DNA of 64,000 nucleotides from Shewanella sp. SR44-3 (lineage in GTDB: Bacteria; Pseudomonadota; Gammaproteobacteria; Enterobacterales; Shewanellaceae): the NCBI RefSeq assembly GCF_014163735.1, contig NZ_JACJDV010000017.1, positions 1 through 64,000 of the forward strand, read 5' to 3'. The notes under the pieces are model-generated. The model was not told the DNA's origin. It did not search any database and saw nothing but the letters and a program-made list of their open reading frames with translations. Each line of letters opens with the position of its first letter. The stretch's first letter is position 1. The position numbers were made by a program, and so were the translations under genes. Shown one piece after another: positions 46,727-59,295 of the stretch.

Positions 46727-47170
46727 ATGGCAAAAATAGCCTTAATAGTAGGCACTACATTAGGTGGAACTGAGTATGTAGCCGATGATATGGCAGCTCA
46801 ATTGGTCGAATTAGGCCATCAGGCTGAGGTTTATATGCAGGCAGAATTGATGAAATTATCAGCAGAATCTCTATGGTTAATTGTCAGTTCAACCCATGGT
46901 GCAGGTGAATTACCAGACAATATTAAGCCATTTTATGAACAGTTAATGGCAAGTGATCGCGATCTTCGCGGCTTAAAATTTGCCTTATGTGCCATCGGTG
47001 ACTCTAATTACGATACTTTTTGTCATGGCCCTGAAAAAATAATTGATCAATTAAAACGACTAGGAGGCGATCCCTTTGTGGATAAGATCCAAATAGATAT
47101 TCAGTCCACTCCCGTACCTGAAGAGCCAGCATTGGCTTGGTTAGCTCAATGGCAACATCTACTCAACTAA
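46727..47170 (+). CDS. mioC: flavodoxin-like protein MioC
   Basis: MioC is an FMN-binding flavodoxin-fold protein long known as the left neighbour of E. coli oriC. In E. coli it supports biotin synthase in vitro. The 147 residues match (E. coli 147). The FMN phosphate loop is VGTTLGGTEYVAD at residues 8-20. The second FMN region is SSTHGAGELPDNIKPF, with LCAIGDSNYDTFC typical of the family. Transcription runs toward oriC, which begins at once after its stop. Confidence 0.95.
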   Translation: MAKIALIVGTTLGGTEYVADDMAAQLVELGHQAEVYMQAELMKLSAESLWLIVSSTHGAGELPDNIKPFYEQLMASDRDLRGLKFALCAIGDSNYDTFCHGPEKIIDQLKRLGGDPFVDKIQIDIQSTPVPEEPALAWLAQWQHLLN

Positions 47171-47189
47171 TCCAGAACTGTTAATTTAA

Positions 47190-47590
47190 ATATAAATACC
47201 CACAATTCAAACTACTCTTATCCACAAATTGTTATTTTAAATAATAAGTTTGTGGATAAGCTATTATTTTTAGCGATCATAACTCTGTACTTTTATGAGT
47301 CCGATCTGCACAAAGATCCACCTTGTGGATAAGTCGCTATTCTATCCCCACCTTATATCGAGTTTGATCGCTAACTGATCACAGGATCGAGTTCTTGTTA
47401 TCTTATGATTATAAAGGATTTTTAGGGTTACACACAGAAAAGTGCGATCCTAATAGTAAACATAATAAAGAGATCTATATAAAGATCTTAAGATCTATTA
47501 AGCAAAACCTCTGCGATCAAACCAGTGAAATAGATCATTCACGTTCAGCAAAGCAAGTGCTAAAATACCTCCCTTACTCAATTTAAAATT
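47190..47590. other. oriC: chromosomal replication origin oriC
   Basis: The mioC-mnmG interval has three perfect DnaA boxes: TTATCCACA at 47218-47226 on the plus strand, and its complement TGTGGATAA at 47251-47259 and 47324-47332. There is a near box TTACACACA at 47428-47436. Twelve GATC sites lie between 47275 and 47536. On the mnmG side three AT-rich blocks each start GATCT (47472, 47484, 47492), like the 13-mers of the E. coli unwinding element. Layout and flanking genes equal those of E. coli oriC. Confidence 0.92.
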
Positions 47591-47623
47591 GAACGATACT
47601 GTTAAGAAATCTAAGGTCGCATA

Positions 47624-49513
47624 ATGCATTTTCACGAAAGGTTTGATGTTATTGTTGTAGGTGGTGGTCATGCCGGAACTGAAGCGGCATTAGCATCTGC
47701 AAGAATGGGCTCTAAAACACTCTTGCTAACTCACAACATAGATACGCTAGGACAGATGTCTTGTAATCCAGCCATAGGTGGGATTGGTAAGGGCCATTTA
47801 GTCAAAGAAATCGATGCATTGGGTGGCGCCATGGCAATAGCCACGGATTACGCAGGTATTCAATTTAGAACCCTAAACTCCAGTAAAGGCCCAGCAGTGC
47901 GAGCTACTCGTGCCCAAGCGGATCGTGCCTTGTATCGTCAAAAGATCCAACAAATTCTACAAAACCAACCAAACTTACGTATTTTCCAACAAGCCGTTGA
48001 TGACTTAGTTGTTGAGAATAATCAAGTGGTTGGTGTGGTAACCCAAATGGGATTGGCCTTTGAATCACCAGCTGTAGTGTTAACCACGGGCACATTTTTA
48101 AGCGGTAAAATTCATATTGGTATGCAAAATTACAGTGGCGGCCGAGCTGGAGATCCACCAGCAATTGCATTAGCCAACCGCTTACGTGAATTGCCAATTC
48201 GTGTCGGACGTTTAAAAACCGGTACCCCACCACGAATCGATGCCAACAGTATAGATTTCTCTCAAATGACTGAGCAAAAAGGTGATACACCTTTACCTGT
48301 AATGTCATTTATTGGCAATGTAGAGCAGCATCCGCGACAAATTTCTTGTCATATCACTCATACCAATGAAAAAACTCACGATATTATTCGTGGTGGATTG
48401 GACAGAAGCCCTATGTATTCAGGGGTTATAGAAGGCATTGGCCCAAGATATTGTCCATCAATTGAAGATAAGATCCATCGCTTCGCTGATAAGACTTCTC
48501 ATCAAATATTTATCGAACCAGAAGGCTTAAGCACCAACGAAATTTACCCAAATGGTATTTCAACTAGCTTACCTTTCGATGTGCAATTGAACTTAGTACG
48601 TTCAATTAAAGGCATGGAAAATGCTGAGATTATTCGCCCAGGCTATGCCATAGAATACGATTATTTTGATCCAAGAGATCTAAAAAACTCGTTAGAGACC
48701 AAAACCATCAATGGTTTGTTCTTTGCAGGACAAATCAACGGCACCACAGGCTACGAAGAAGCAGGTGCGCAAGGTTTATTGGCTGGCATGAATGCTTCAT
48801 TGCAAGTGCAAGGCAAAGAGACTTGGTGTCCACGTCGCGATCAAGCTTATTTAGGCGTGTTAGTTGACGACCTATCAACATTAGGCACTAAAGAACCCTA
48901 CCGCATGTTTACTAGTCGCGCGGAATACCGTTTATTGCTGCGTGAAGATAATGCCGATCTACGTTTAACTGAAAAAGGCCGTGAGCTTGGTTTAGTTGAT
49001 GATGAACGCTGGGCTAAATTCTCTGAAAAGCGTGAATCTATAGAGCTTGAATTGCAGCGTTTACGTGGCCAATGGATCCACCCCAACTCACCTTTACTTG
49101 GGGTATTAAATCCTGAATTAAATACCCCTATTTCTCGTGAAGCATCTTTTGAAGACTTATTACGTCGTCCTGAAATGGATTATAAGAAATTAATGTCGTT
49201 AGAAGGTTTTGGCCCAGGTCTTGAAGATCCTAGTGCTGCAGAGCAAGTGCAAATTCAAGTTAAATACTCAGGTTATATTCAGCGCCAGCAAGATGAAATC
49301 GACAAGGCTATTCGCCATGAAAACTCTCTGTTGCCGTTAGATCTTGATTATCAAGAAGTGCCTGGGCTTTCTAATGAAGTGATTGCAAAGTTAAATAATC
49401 ACAAACCAGATACCATAGGCCAAGCGTCAAGGATCTCGGGTATAACTCCTGCGGCAATTTCAATTTTGTTGGTTCACCTTAAAAAACGCGGTTTACTTCG
49501 CAAAACAGCTTAA
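47624..49513 (+). CDS. mnmG: tRNA uridine-5-carboxymethylaminomethyl modification enzyme MnmG
   Basis: MnmG (GidA) is the FAD- and NADH-dependent partner of MnmE. The 629 residues equal E. coli. FAD-binding [17 protein letters not shown] lies at residues 13-29. Conserved cysteines and loops include [20 protein letters not shown] and [14 protein letters not shown]. The second signature [18 protein letters not shown] is present, and the C-terminal helical tRNA/MnmE-binding part ends [13 protein letters not shown]. It is the first gene right of oriC and is followed by a terminator-like hairpin. Confidence 0.98.
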   Translation: MHFHERFDVIVVGGGHAGTEAALASARMGSKTLLLTHNIDTLGQMSCNPAIGGIGKGHLVKEIDALGGAMAIATDYAGIQFRTLNSSKGPAVRATRAQADRALYRQKIQQILQNQPNLRIFQQAVDDLVVENNQVVGVVTQMGLAFESPAVVLTTGTFLSGKIHIGMQNYSGGRAGDPPAIALANRLRELPIRVGRLKTGTPPRIDANSIDFSQMTEQKGDTPLPVMSFIGNVEQHPRQISCHITHTNEKTHDIIRGGLDRSPMYSGVIEGIGPRYCPSIEDKIHRFADKTSHQIFIEPEGLSTNEIYPNGISTSLPFDVQLNLVRSIKGMENAEIIRPGYAIEYDYFDPRDLKNSLETKTINGLFFAGQINGTTGYEEAGAQGLLAGMNASLQVQGKETWCPRRDQAYLGVLVDDLSTLGTKEPYRMFTSRAEYRLLLREDNADLRLTEKGRELGLVDDERWAKFSEKRESIELELQRLRGQWIHPNSPLLGVLNPELNTPISREASFEDLLRRPEMDYKKLMSLEGFGPGLEDPSAAEQVQIQVKYSGYIQRQQDEIDKAIRHENSLLPLDLDYQEVPGLSNEVIAKLNNHKPDTIGQASRISGITPAAISILLVHLKKRGLLRKTA

Positions 49514-49538
49514 AAACGAGGCTAAGTAACCCTCAATT

Positions 49539-49575
49539 CACTAAGGGAAGTCATAGGGCTTCCCTTAGTGCTTTT
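49539..49575 (+). terminator. terminator-like hairpin after mnmG
   Basis: A 12-bp perfect stem (CACTAAGGGAAG at 49539-49550 with its complement at 49559-49570), 8-base loop, then CTTTTA. The short T tract suggests partial termination before rsmG. Confidence 0.7.
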
Positions 49576-49626
49576 ACGGCTTCATAATAGCTAACGACTG
49601 TTAATTTTACTTTACGAGGCTTTGCC

Positions 49627-50253
49627 GTGTTATCTTCCCAACTCAGTGCTTATTTAGCTGAAATGAACCTATCGGCCACTGAGCAACAACAGCGCCAATT
49701 GATTGGTTTTGTTGAAATGCTAAATAAATGGAATAAGGCCTATAATCTCACCTCGGTTCGTTTACCTGAACAAATGTTAATTCGTCATGTGATGGACAGT
49801 TTGGCTGTTTCTCCTTATCTTAGCGGTAACAGGTTTATCGATGTTGGCACAGGTCCAGGTTTACCCGGGATCCCGCTTGCTATTATGAATCCTAATAAAG
49901 AATTTGTGTTGCTCGACAGTTTAGGCAAGCGGATCCGTTTTCAAAAACAAGTGCAATTTGAACTTAAAATTAACAATATCAGTTCGATAGAAAGCCGTGT
50001 GGAAGCTTTTGAGCCTGAAAATAAATTTGACGGTGTACTCAGCAGAGCCTTTGCATCTGTGCAAGATATGTTAACTTGGTGTCATCACCTTCCTCATAGC
50101 GAAGGGACATTCTATGCCTTAAAAGGGCAGTTAAACCCAGCTGAACTTGACGCTATTCCTGAAGGATTTGAGCTGGTAGAGACCATAGTGCTGCACGTGC
50201 CCCAATTAGATGAACAGCGTCATTTATTAAAGCTTAGAAAAAAGCGCAGTTGA
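49627..50253 (+). CDS. rsmG: 16S rRNA (guanine-527 N7)-methyltransferase
   Basis: RsmG (GidB) methylates G527 of 16S rRNA with SAM. It starts at GTG (49627) after ACGAGG, with 208 residues. The N-terminal helical part [18 protein letters not shown] is typical. The SAM-binding motif is [17 protein letters not shown], with the nearby catalytic-region block [13 protein letters not shown]. It keeps its usual place between mnmG and parA. Confidence 0.97.
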   Translation: MLSSQLSAYLAEMNLSATEQQQRQLIGFVEMLNKWNKAYNLTSVRLPEQMLIRHVMDSLAVSPYLSGNRFIDVGTGPGLPGIPLAIMNPNKEFVLLDSLGKRIRFQKQVQFELKINNISSIESRVEAFEPENKFDGVLSRAFASVQDMLTWCHHLPHSEGTFYALKGQLNPAELDAIPEGFELVETIVLHVPQLDEQRHLLKLRKKRS

Positions 50254-50329
50254 TTCATCAAGTAATTTAGATTTAATCTATTGATATATAGAATAATTTA
50301 ATAACAATTAAACAAGACAGGATGACATT

Positions 50330-51115
50330 GTGGGTAAAATCATTGCCGTAGCTAACCAGAAAGGTGGAGTTGGAAAAACAACAACTTGTGTCAACCTAGC
50401 CGCGTCTTTGGCTGCAACCAAACGTAAAGTGTTGCTGATTGACTTAGATCCCCAGGGTAATGCCACCATGGGCAGCGGCATTGATAAATACGAGGTTGAA
50501 CATACTGCCTACGACTTATTAGTGGAAGATAAACCTTTCGATGACATTGTCGTCAAAAATACTGTTGGTAAGTATGATCTTATTGCTGGTAACGGCGATG
50601 TAACAGCTGCAGAAATTAAGCTGATGGAATTTTACGCGCGTGAAGTTCGCTTGCGTAATGCTCTTGCGCCGATTAAAGATAATTACGATTATATTTTTAT
50701 TGATTGTCCGCCATCATTAAACATGCTCACAGTAAATGCCATGTCGGCGGCTGACTCTGTACTTGTACCTATGCAGTGTGAATACTATGCCCTCGAAGGA
50801 TTGACAGCACTGATAGATACCATTTCCAAATTAGCCGCTATGGTTAACCCTGGGTTAACCATAGAAGGCATTTTACGCACTATGTACGATCCCCGTAACC
50901 GCTTATCTAATGATGTCTCAGACCAACTGAAACAACATTTCGGCGACAAAGTGTATCGTACTGTTATTCCAAGAAATATCCGTTTAGCAGAAGCCCCTAG
51001 TTTTGGTGCCCCAGCAATGTATTACGATAAAACCAGTGCTGGGGCTAAAGCCTATTTAGCCCTTGCGGGTGAAATTATTCGCCGCGCAGAGCAAACCAAC
51101 ACTAAACAGGCGTAA
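50330..51115 (+). CDS. parA: chromosome partitioning ATPase ParA
   Basis: ParA (Soj) is the DNA-bound ATPase whose gradient moves ParB-parS complexes. It starts at GTG (50330) and has 261 residues. The deviant Walker A motif is [10 protein letters not shown] (residues 11-20), with A' motif [12 protein letters not shown] and Walker [14 protein letters not shown]. It lacks the long N-terminal helix-turn-helix of plasmid type Ia ParA and so is of chromosomal type. parB follows after 9 bases. Confidence 0.97.
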   Translation: MGKIIAVANQKGGVGKTTTCVNLAASLAATKRKVLLIDLDPQGNATMGSGIDKYEVEHTAYDLLVEDKPFDDIVVKNTVGKYDLIAGNGDVTAAEIKLMEFYAREVRLRNALAPIKDNYDYIFIDCPPSLNMLTVNAMSAADSVLVPMQCEYYALEGLTALIDTISKLAAMVNPGLTIEGILRTMYDPRNRLSNDVSDQLKQHFGDKVYRTVIPRNIRLAEAPSFGAPAMYYDKTSAGAKAYLALAGEIIRRAEQTNTKQA

Positions 51116-51124
51116 GGAAGAATA

Positions 51125-52009
51125 ATGACGTTAAAAAAACGCGGTTTAGGTAAAGGTTTAGATGCTTTACTTAGCCACAGTAATGCGGCCAGCCGTAAAT
51201 CAGAACAACAAGAACAAGCAAACGCTGATCCTATTGATGGCAAACTTATTGAGCTAGATTTAGATTTATTGCAGCCAGGTAAATATCAGCCACGACGCGA
51301 TATGTCGCCAGACGCTTTAGAAGAACTCGCTGAATCTATTCGCTCTCAAGGTGTAATTCAGCCGATTGTTGTGCGAAAAATAGGTAGTGGTCAATATGAG
51401 ATTATTGCTGGTGAACGCCGTTGGCGTGCAGCACAATTAGCTCAGTTAGATAAAATTCCTTGTTTAGTTAAGCAAGTCGCCGATGAATCTGCAGTGGCTA
51501 TCGCCCTGATTGAAAACATTCAGCGTGAAGATCTCAATGCCATGGAAGAGGCGGTTGCTCTTAATCGTTTATTAGAAGAGTTTGAATTAACTCACCAACA
51601 AGTGGCCGATGCTGTCGGTAAATCACGGGCAAGTGTGTCTAATCTATTGCGATTAAATAGCTTAAATGAACCTGTTAAACGTTTGTTGGAAAATGGCGAT
51701 ATTGACATGGGGCATGCCCGTGCTTTATTGGCGATTGAAGGTGATGAACAAACAGAACTTGCGCGTTTAGTTGCATCTAAAGACATGACTGTTCGCGAAA
51801 CGGAACGTTTAGTCAATAAAGCCCTTTCACCGAGCAAAACTGTGGAATCTAAAGAAAAAGATCATGATGTTAGTCGTCTAGAGCAGAGCTTAGTTGAACG
51901 ATTAGGTGCAAAGGTATCTATTAATCATAGCGCTAAAGGTACAGGTAAGATTGTTATCAATTATCAAAACTTAGGTGAACTTGACGGAATTCTTGCCAAA
52001 ATAGGTTAG
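51125..52009 (+). CDS. parB: chromosome partitioning protein ParB
   Basis: ParB (Spo0J) is a CTP-dependent clamp that binds parS and spreads on DNA. The 294 residues show the N-terminal ParA-contact sequence LKKRGLGKGLDALL and the CTP-binding domain with the GERRWRAAQLA box. The parS-reading helix-turn-helix is HQQVADAVGKSRASVSNLLRL. A C-terminal dimer domain ends at LDGILAKIG. Three good parS sites in this window lie at 22864, 25949 and 27291. An unusual long hairpin follows its stop. Confidence 0.97.
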   Translation: MTLKKRGLGKGLDALLSHSNAASRKSEQQEQANADPIDGKLIELDLDLLQPGKYQPRRDMSPDALEELAESIRSQGVIQPIVVRKIGSGQYEIIAGERRWRAAQLAQLDKIPCLVKQVADESAVAIALIENIQREDLNAMEEAVALNRLLEEFELTHQQVADAVGKSRASVSNLLRLNSLNEPVKRLLENGDIDMGHARALLAIEGDEQTELARLVASKDMTVRETERLVNKALSPSKTVESKEKDHDVSRLEQSLVERLGAKVSINHSAKGTGKIVINYQNLGELDGILAKIG

Positions 52010-52048
52010 AAACCGTTTGTTTTATAAATAATCAACAACCTACTTAAT

Positions 52049-52092
52049 GAGTGAAAATCTGTTATTTTTGGTTTTTAACACGATTTTCACTC
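52049..52092 (+). terminator. long imperfect hairpin after parB
   Basis: GAGTGAAAATC (52049-52059) pairs with GATTTTCACTC (52082-52092). Inside it TGTTA (52060-52064) pairs with TAACA (52076-52080), leaving one bulged C and a T-rich loop. No T tract follows on the plus strand, so it is an atypical terminator, or an mRNA-end stabiliser, before the atp promoter. Confidence 0.6.
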
Positions 52093-52120
52093 AAATGTCG
52101 CACTTTTCCCCCTCTCAAAG

Positions 52121-52148
52121 TTGCATTGAAAGCTTGAAAAGGTATACT
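52121..52148 (+). promoter_or_regulatory. atp operon promoter
   Basis: A -35 TTGCAT (52121-52126), 16-base spacer and -10 TATACT (52143-52148) lie about 83 bases before atpI. The gap after parB and the following nine-gene run make this the best promoter candidate for the ATP synthase operon. Confidence 0.7.
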
Positions 52149-52230
52149 TTCGCAAGCTTTTTGTGCATGACTTTATTCGGATATTGAGTCCGGTCATCGA
52201 AACAAAAAGTATTAATGCGGAGAAGATCCA

Positions 52231-52614
52231 TTGAGCAAAGTTTTAGCACATCGTGGCCGATTGTCAGCCTATAAGCTAGTGATGGCACAGGCGGTGGTGG
52301 CTGGATTTGTATCGATAGTCTTTTTCGCCGTGTGGGGAGTTCAGTTTGGCTGCTCTGCTTTGGCAGGTGGTTCAATTGCTGTACTCCCTAATTTTGTATT
52401 CGCAACCCTGGCCTTCTCTCATATGGGAGCAAGTTCATCGGCAAAAGTCGTTAAGACTTTTTACTGGGGGGAAGCGGTAAAGTTGCTGTTAACCATTGCG
52501 ATGTTCTCACTGGCGTTTATCAAGCTAGAGGTGGTATTTATGCCGCTTTTTGTTTGCTACACACTGGCGTTAATCGTGCATTGGACGGCTCCTTTATACT
52601 TCAAGCAAAGTTAA
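52231..52614 (+). CDS. atpI: ATP synthase subunit I
   Basis: AtpI is a small membrane protein that assists c-ring assembly or Mg2+ supply. It starts at TTG (52231) after GCGGAGAA and has 127 residues with about four hydrophobic helices (LVMAQAVVAGFVSIVFFAVW; GGSIAVLPNFVFATLAF; LLLTIAMFSLAFIKL; LFVCYTLALIVHWTAPLYF). The sequence GGSIAVLPN is the family hallmark. It is the first gene of the atp operon; atpB follows after 12 bases. Confidence 0.92.
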   Translation: MSKVLAHRGRLSAYKLVMAQAVVAGFVSIVFFAVWGVQFGCSALAGGSIAVLPNFVFATLAFSHMGASSSAKVVKTFYWGEAVKLLLTIAMFSLAFIKLEVVFMPLFVCYTLALIVHWTAPLYFKQS

Positions 52615-52623
52615 GTGGGATGA

Positions 52624-53421
<798 letters not shown>

Positions 53422-53472
53422 GAATTGCTGAAGAAATTTTTAAACTAAATTATCTAACTAACATAGATTTAG

Positions 53473-53739
<267 letters not shown>

Positions 53740-53776
53740 CAAACGCTTCTGTCTTAACTATTAATAGGAGGCTGTT

Positions 53777-54247
53777 GTGAATTTCAACGCTACCCTAATC
53801 GGACAGTCGGTCGCCTTTTTAATCTTCGTGTGGTTCTGCATGAAGTTTGTATGGCCACCTTTGATGAATGCCATCGAAGAACGCCAAAAAAGGATTGCTG
53901 ATGGATTGGCTGATGCCGATCGTGCAGTAAAAGACCTAGAGTTGGCTCGCTCAAAAGCGACTGATCAACTAAAAGAAGCCAAAGCGACGGCTAACGAAAT
54001 TATTGAGCAAGCTAACAAGCGCAAAGCTCAAATCGTTGACGAAGCTAAAGCTGAAGCAGACGCTGAGCGTGCAAAAATTATCGCTCAGGGTAAAGCAGAA
54101 ATTGAAGCCGAACGTAATCGCGTGAAAGAAGATCTGCGCAAGCAAGTTGCTACTCTTGCCATTCTTGGTGCAGAGAAGATTCTTGAGCGTTCGATTGATC
54201 CAGCCGCCCACAGTGACATAGTTAATAAACTTGTTGCTGAAATTTGA
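53777..54247 (+). CDS. atpF: ATP synthase F0 subunit b
   Basis: Subunit b is the peripheral stalk. It starts with GTG (53777) after AGGAGG and has 156 residues, as in E. coli. One N-terminal membrane helix ([20 protein letters not shown]) is followed by a long charged coiled coil (residues about 30-130) rich in A, E and K. A short delta-binding tail ends the protein. Confidence 0.97.
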   Translation: MNFNATLIGQSVAFLIFVWFCMKFVWPPLMNAIEERQKRIADGLADADRAVKDLELARSKATDQLKEAKATANEIIEQANKRKAQIVDEAKAEADAERAKIIAQGKAEIEAERNRVKEDLRKQVATLAILGAEKILERSIDPAAHSDIVNKLVAEI

Positions 54248-54261
54248 TAAGGAGTTGAGTT

Positions 54262-54795
54262 ATGGCTGAATTAACCACCATCGCTCGCCCTTACGCAAAG
54301 GCAGCTTTTGATTTTGCTATTGAAAATAATGCCGTTGATAGCTGGGCAGAAATGCTCAACTTTACCGCATTGGTAAGTGAAAACGAATCAATGAAGCCAT
54401 TATTAGCTGGCGGTTTAGCCAGTGGCAAACTTGCAGCACTGTTTATCAGTGTGTGCGGTGAGCAAATTAATACGCAAGGTCAAAACCTGATAAAGGTAAT
54501 GGCTGAAAACGGTCGCTTAGAGGTACTAACTGCTGTATCCGAGTTATTTACTGGATACCGCAACGAGTGGGCAAAAGAAGTTGAGGCCTCAGTGGTTTCA
54601 GCTATTGAGCTTAGCTCTGAGCAACAACAGCAAGTTAGTGTTTCTTTAGAGAAACGTCTCGCACGCAAAGTAAAGCTGAATTGCAGCACAGATGCCACGC
54701 TAATCGCGGGTATGATCATTAGAGCAGGCGACTTAGTCATAGATGGCTCAGTCAGCGGTCAGTTGGCCCGCCTCTCTGATAAGCTGCAATCGTAA
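54262..54795 (+). CDS. atpH: ATP synthase F1 subunit delta
   Basis: Delta links the b stalk to the top of F1. The 177 residues match E. coli. The N-terminal six-helix domain starts [18 protein letters not shown]. The C-terminal part has the conserved [26 protein letters not shown] strong site AAGGAG precedes the ATG. Confidence 0.97.
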   Translation: MAELTTIARPYAKAAFDFAIENNAVDSWAEMLNFTALVSENESMKPLLAGGLASGKLAALFISVCGEQINTQGQNLIKVMAENGRLEVLTAVSELFTGYRNEWAKEVEASVVSAIELSSEQQQQVSVSLEKRLARKVKLNCSTDATLIAGMIIRAGDLVIDGSVSGQLARLSDKLQS

Positions 54796-54809
54796 TTGGG
54801 AGTTTGAGC

Positions 54810-56351
54810 ATGCAACTGAATTCCACTGAAATCAGCGATCTGATTAAACAGCGGATCGAGCAGTTCGAAGTCGTTAGTGAAGCTCGCAACGAAGGTACTA
54901 TCGTTGCAGTAAGTGACGGCATCATCCGCATTAACGGCCTAGCCGATGTAATGCAAGGTGAAATGATCGAACTGCCTGGTAACCGTTATGCAATCGCGTT
55001 GAACTTAGAACGTGATAGCGTCGGTGCCGTAGTAATGGGCTCGTATGCCGGTTTGGCAGAGGGCGTAAAAGTTAAGACTACTGGTCGTATTCTGGAAGTT
55101 CCAGTTGGCCGTGGTCTGTTAGGTCGCGTACTTAACACTCTAGGTGAGCCTATTGATGGAAAAGGACCTGTCGACAACGACGGTTATTCTCCAATCGAAG
55201 TCATCGCCCCTGGTGTTATTGAGCGTCAATCAGTTGATGAGCCAGTGCAAACCGGTTATAAGACTGTTGACTCCATGATCCCTATCGGTCGTGGCCAACG
55301 CGAATTGGTAATTGGTGACCGTCAGACTGGTAAAACAGCACTGGCGATTGATGCCATTATCAATCAGAACAATTCAGATATTAAGTGTGTATACGTCGCT
55401 ATTGGTCAGAAAGCTTCTACCATAGCAAACGTTGTACGCAAACTAGAAGAGCACGGCGCGTTGGCTAACACCATAGTTGTTGTTGCTACTGCTTCTGAAG
55501 CAGCTGCATTGCAGTATCTAGCACCATATTCTGGTTGTTCTATGGGTGAATACTTCCGTGATCGCGGTGAAGATGCACTAATAGTTTATGATGATTTGTC
55601 TAAGCAAGCAGTTGCTTACCGTCAAATATCATTGCTACTTAAGCGTCCACCAGGCCGTGAAGCTTACCCAGGCGATGTATTCTATCTACATTCTCGTTTA
55701 CTTGAGCGTGCTTCACGCGTAAACGCGAACTATGTTGAAAAGTTTACCAAGGGTGCAGTAACAGGTAAAACCGGTTCGTTAACCGCATTGCCTATTATTG
55801 AAACTCAAGCGGGTGACGTATCTGCATTCGTACCGACCAACGTAATTTCTATTACAGATGGTCAGATCTTCCTTGAGACTGACTTGTTTAACTCAGGACT
55901 TCGTCCTGCTGTTAACCCTGGTATTTCTGTTTCTCGTGTTGGTGGTGCGGCTCAGACTAAGATCATCAAGAAACTGTCTGGTGGTATTCGTACTGCACTA
56001 GCACAGTATCGAGAGCTTGCTGCGTTCTCACAGTTTGCATCAGATCTTGACGATGCAACTCGTGCTCAATTAGAGCATGGTGAGCGTGTTACCGAACTTA
56101 TGAAACAAAAGCAATATGCTCCAATGAGCGTAGCTGCGCAGGCTGTGGTTATTTACGCAGCTGAAAAAGGCTACCTTAAGAGTGTTGCGCTGAATAAGAT
56201 CGGTCACTTCGAAGCCGCTCTGCTCTCGTTCATGAACAGCGAGCACGCTGCCCTGATGAATAACATCAACGCTACCGGCGATTACAATGCCGATATCGAA
56301 GGTGAAATCAAGGCTGGTCTCGACAAGTTCGTGGCGACCCAAACCTGGTAA
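54810..56351 (+). CDS. atpA: ATP synthase F1 subunit alpha
   Basis: Alpha is the non-catalytic nucleotide-binding subunit. The ATG at 54810 gives 513 residues, the E. coli length; a TTG two codons earlier is disfavoured. The N-terminal delta-binding helix is [19 protein letters not shown]. The P-loop is GDRQTGKTA near 170. The arginine-finger region is in the [11 protein letters not shown] segment near 370. Confidence 0.98.
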   Translation: MQLNSTEISDLIKQRIEQFEVVSEARNEGTIVAVSDGIIRINGLADVMQGEMIELPGNRYAIALNLERDSVGAVVMGSYAGLAEGVKVKTTGRILEVPVGRGLLGRVLNTLGEPIDGKGPVDNDGYSPIEVIAPGVIERQSVDEPVQTGYKTVDSMIPIGRGQRELVIGDRQTGKTALAIDAIINQNNSDIKCVYVAIGQKASTIANVVRKLEEHGALANTIVVVATASEAAALQYLAPYSGCSMGEYFRDRGEDALIVYDDLSKQAVAYRQISLLLKRPPGREAYPGDVFYLHSRLLERASRVNANYVEKFTKGAVTGKTGSLTALPIIETQAGDVSAFVPTNVISITDGQIFLETDLFNSGLRPAVNPGISVSRVGGAAQTKIIKKLSGGIRTALAQYRELAAFSQFASDLDDATRAQLEHGERVTELMKQKQYAPMSVAAQAVVIYAAEKGYLKSVALNKIGHFEAALLSFMNSEHAALMNNINATGDYNADIEGEIKAGLDKFVATQTW

Positions 56352-56401
56352 ACATTTGCGAGGTGTCTTAAGACACCTCAGGTCCAGATTGGAGAGTAGA
56401 G

Positions 56402-57262
56402 ATGGCCGGCGCTAAAGAGATTAAAACCAAGATCGCGAGTGTTAAAAACACTCAAAAGATCACGTCCGCCATGGAAATGGTGGCAGCCAGCAAAATGCGC
56501 AGAGCGCAGGAACGCATGGCTGCAAGCCGTCCATACGCGGAAAGCATGCGTAAGGTAATCGGTCACGTAGCGCAAGGTTCTCTCGAGTTTAAACACCCCT
56601 ATTTAGAGGTGAGAGAGGCTAAGCGGGTTGGTTACATTGTTGTAGCAACCGACCGTGGCCTTTGTGGTGGTCTAAACGTCAACCTTTTCAAAAAGGTGAT
56701 TTTAGACGTGAAAAACTGGAAAGCCGAAGGTGCAGAAGTTGAATTTTGCCCCATTGGTGCGCGCAGCGTACAGTTTTTCAAAAGTTTTGGCGGTCAGGTA
56801 TCTGCACACGCTTCAGGTTTAGGCGATGCTCCAAAGCTCGCTGACTTGATCGGTACAGTACGTGTAATGCTACAAGCTTACAACGAAGGCAAGCTGGATC
56901 GTTTGTATGTGGTATTTAACAAATTCGTTAATACCATGACACAAACTCCTGTGATCGAGCAGCTGCTACCTTTGCCGAAATCTGCAGACGATGTGAAGTC
57001 TCATCGCTGGGATTACATTTACGAACCGGATCCAAAAGACATTTTGGAAACATTATTGGTTCGTTATGTGGAATCTCAAGTGTATCAAGGCGTTGTTGAA
57101 AACCTTGCTTCTGAACAAGCTGCCCGTATGGTAGCGATGAAAGCGGCAACGGATAACGCTGGTGATATGATAGATGGCCTTCAGTTGGTCTATAACAAGG
57201 CCCGTCAGGCTGCGATTACGCAGGAACTGTCGGAAATTGTTTCAGGTGCCTCTGCAGTTTAG
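56402..57262 (+). CDS. atpG: ATP synthase F1 subunit gamma
   Basis: Gamma is the central rotor shaft. The 286 residues (E. coli 287) begin with the long N-terminal helix [21 protein letters not shown] middle Rossmann-like part contains [15 protein letters not shown]. The C-terminal helix ends [23 protein letters not shown] precedes the ATG. Confidence 0.98.
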   Translation: MAGAKEIKTKIASVKNTQKITSAMEMVAASKMRRAQERMAASRPYAESMRKVIGHVAQGSLEFKHPYLEVREAKRVGYIVVATDRGLCGGLNVNLFKKVILDVKNWKAEGAEVEFCPIGARSVQFFKSFGGQVSAHASGLGDAPKLADLIGTVRVMLQAYNEGKLDRLYVVFNKFVNTMTQTPVIEQLLPLPKSADDVKSHRWDYIYEPDPKDILETLLVRYVESQVYQGVVENLASEQAARMVAMKAATDNAGDMIDGLQLVYNKARQAAITQELSEIVSGASAV

Positions 57263-57267
57263 GTTAG

Positions 57268-58689
<1,422 letters not shown>

Positions 58690-58723
58690 TTAAGTAATAT
58701 ACTTAGTTTCTTAAGGAGAACCT

Positions 58724-59152
58724 ATGGCAGCCATGACAGTACAGCTTGATATTGTTAGTGCAGAAGGCGGTATATTCAGCGGTCGTGTGTCACATCTACA
58801 AGTGACCGGCTCTGAAGGTGAACTAGGCATTATGCATGGTCACGCCCCTCTGATTAGTAAAATTAAGCCTGGCATGGCGCGTGTTACCAAGCAAGACGGT
58901 AGCGAAGAAGTGTTTTATCTTTCAGGTGGTATCCTGGAAGTGCAGCCCTCTTCAGCCTCTGTCCTTGCTGATGTGGTATTGCGTGCCGATGACATTGATG
59001 AGAAAGCGGCAATCGAAGCTAAGAATCGCGCAGAGGCCCATATGGCTGATGCTGGTACTGACTTTGATTACCAAGCAGCACTGATTGAAATTGCTAAGGC
59101 AACCGCTCAATTACGTGTACTTGAGACCATCAAGAAGAACATTGCCAGATAA
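58724..59152 (+). CDS. atpC: ATP synthase F1 subunit epsilon
   Basis: Epsilon couples the gamma shaft to the c-ring and inhibits ATP hydrolysis. The 142 residues have the N-terminal ten-stranded beta-sandwich ([34 protein letters not shown]). A C-terminal helical hairpin follows ([29 protein letters not shown]). AAGGAG precedes the ATG. It is the last gene of the operon and is closed by a strong terminator. Confidence 0.97.
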   Translation: MAAMTVQLDIVSAEGGIFSGRVSHLQVTGSEGELGIMHGHAPLISKIKPGMARVTKQDGSEEVFYLSGGILEVQPSSASVLADVVLRADDIDEKAAIEAKNRAEAHMADAGTDFDYQAALIEIAKATAQLRVLETIKKNIAR

Positions 59153-59164
59153 GGTTATTGTTGG

Positions 59165-59207
59165 AAAAAAGCGGTGTTTCTTAATTGAAACACCGCTTTT
59201 TTGTTTT
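59165..59207 (+). terminator. Rho-independent terminator of the atp operon
   Basis: A 16-bp perfect stem (59165-59180 with 59187-59202) with 6-base loop TTAATT ends in T6-G-T5. It lies 13 bases past atpC. The A6 arm also gives a T run on the opposite strand, so it could work both ways. Confidence 0.95.
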
Positions 59208-59295
59208 TACAGCCTAAATAATAACTTATAACGGCATTTGTTTTACAATCTAGGCGTATGTTATTAGTATAACTATTAATTAACACTCAAAGGCT

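Noticed and set aside
47395-47586. 63-residue open frame on the plus strand inside the mioC-mnmG gap
   Set aside because: It starts at TTG without a ribosome site and coincides with the GATC-rich unwinding part of oriC. Its composition follows the AT-rich repeats.
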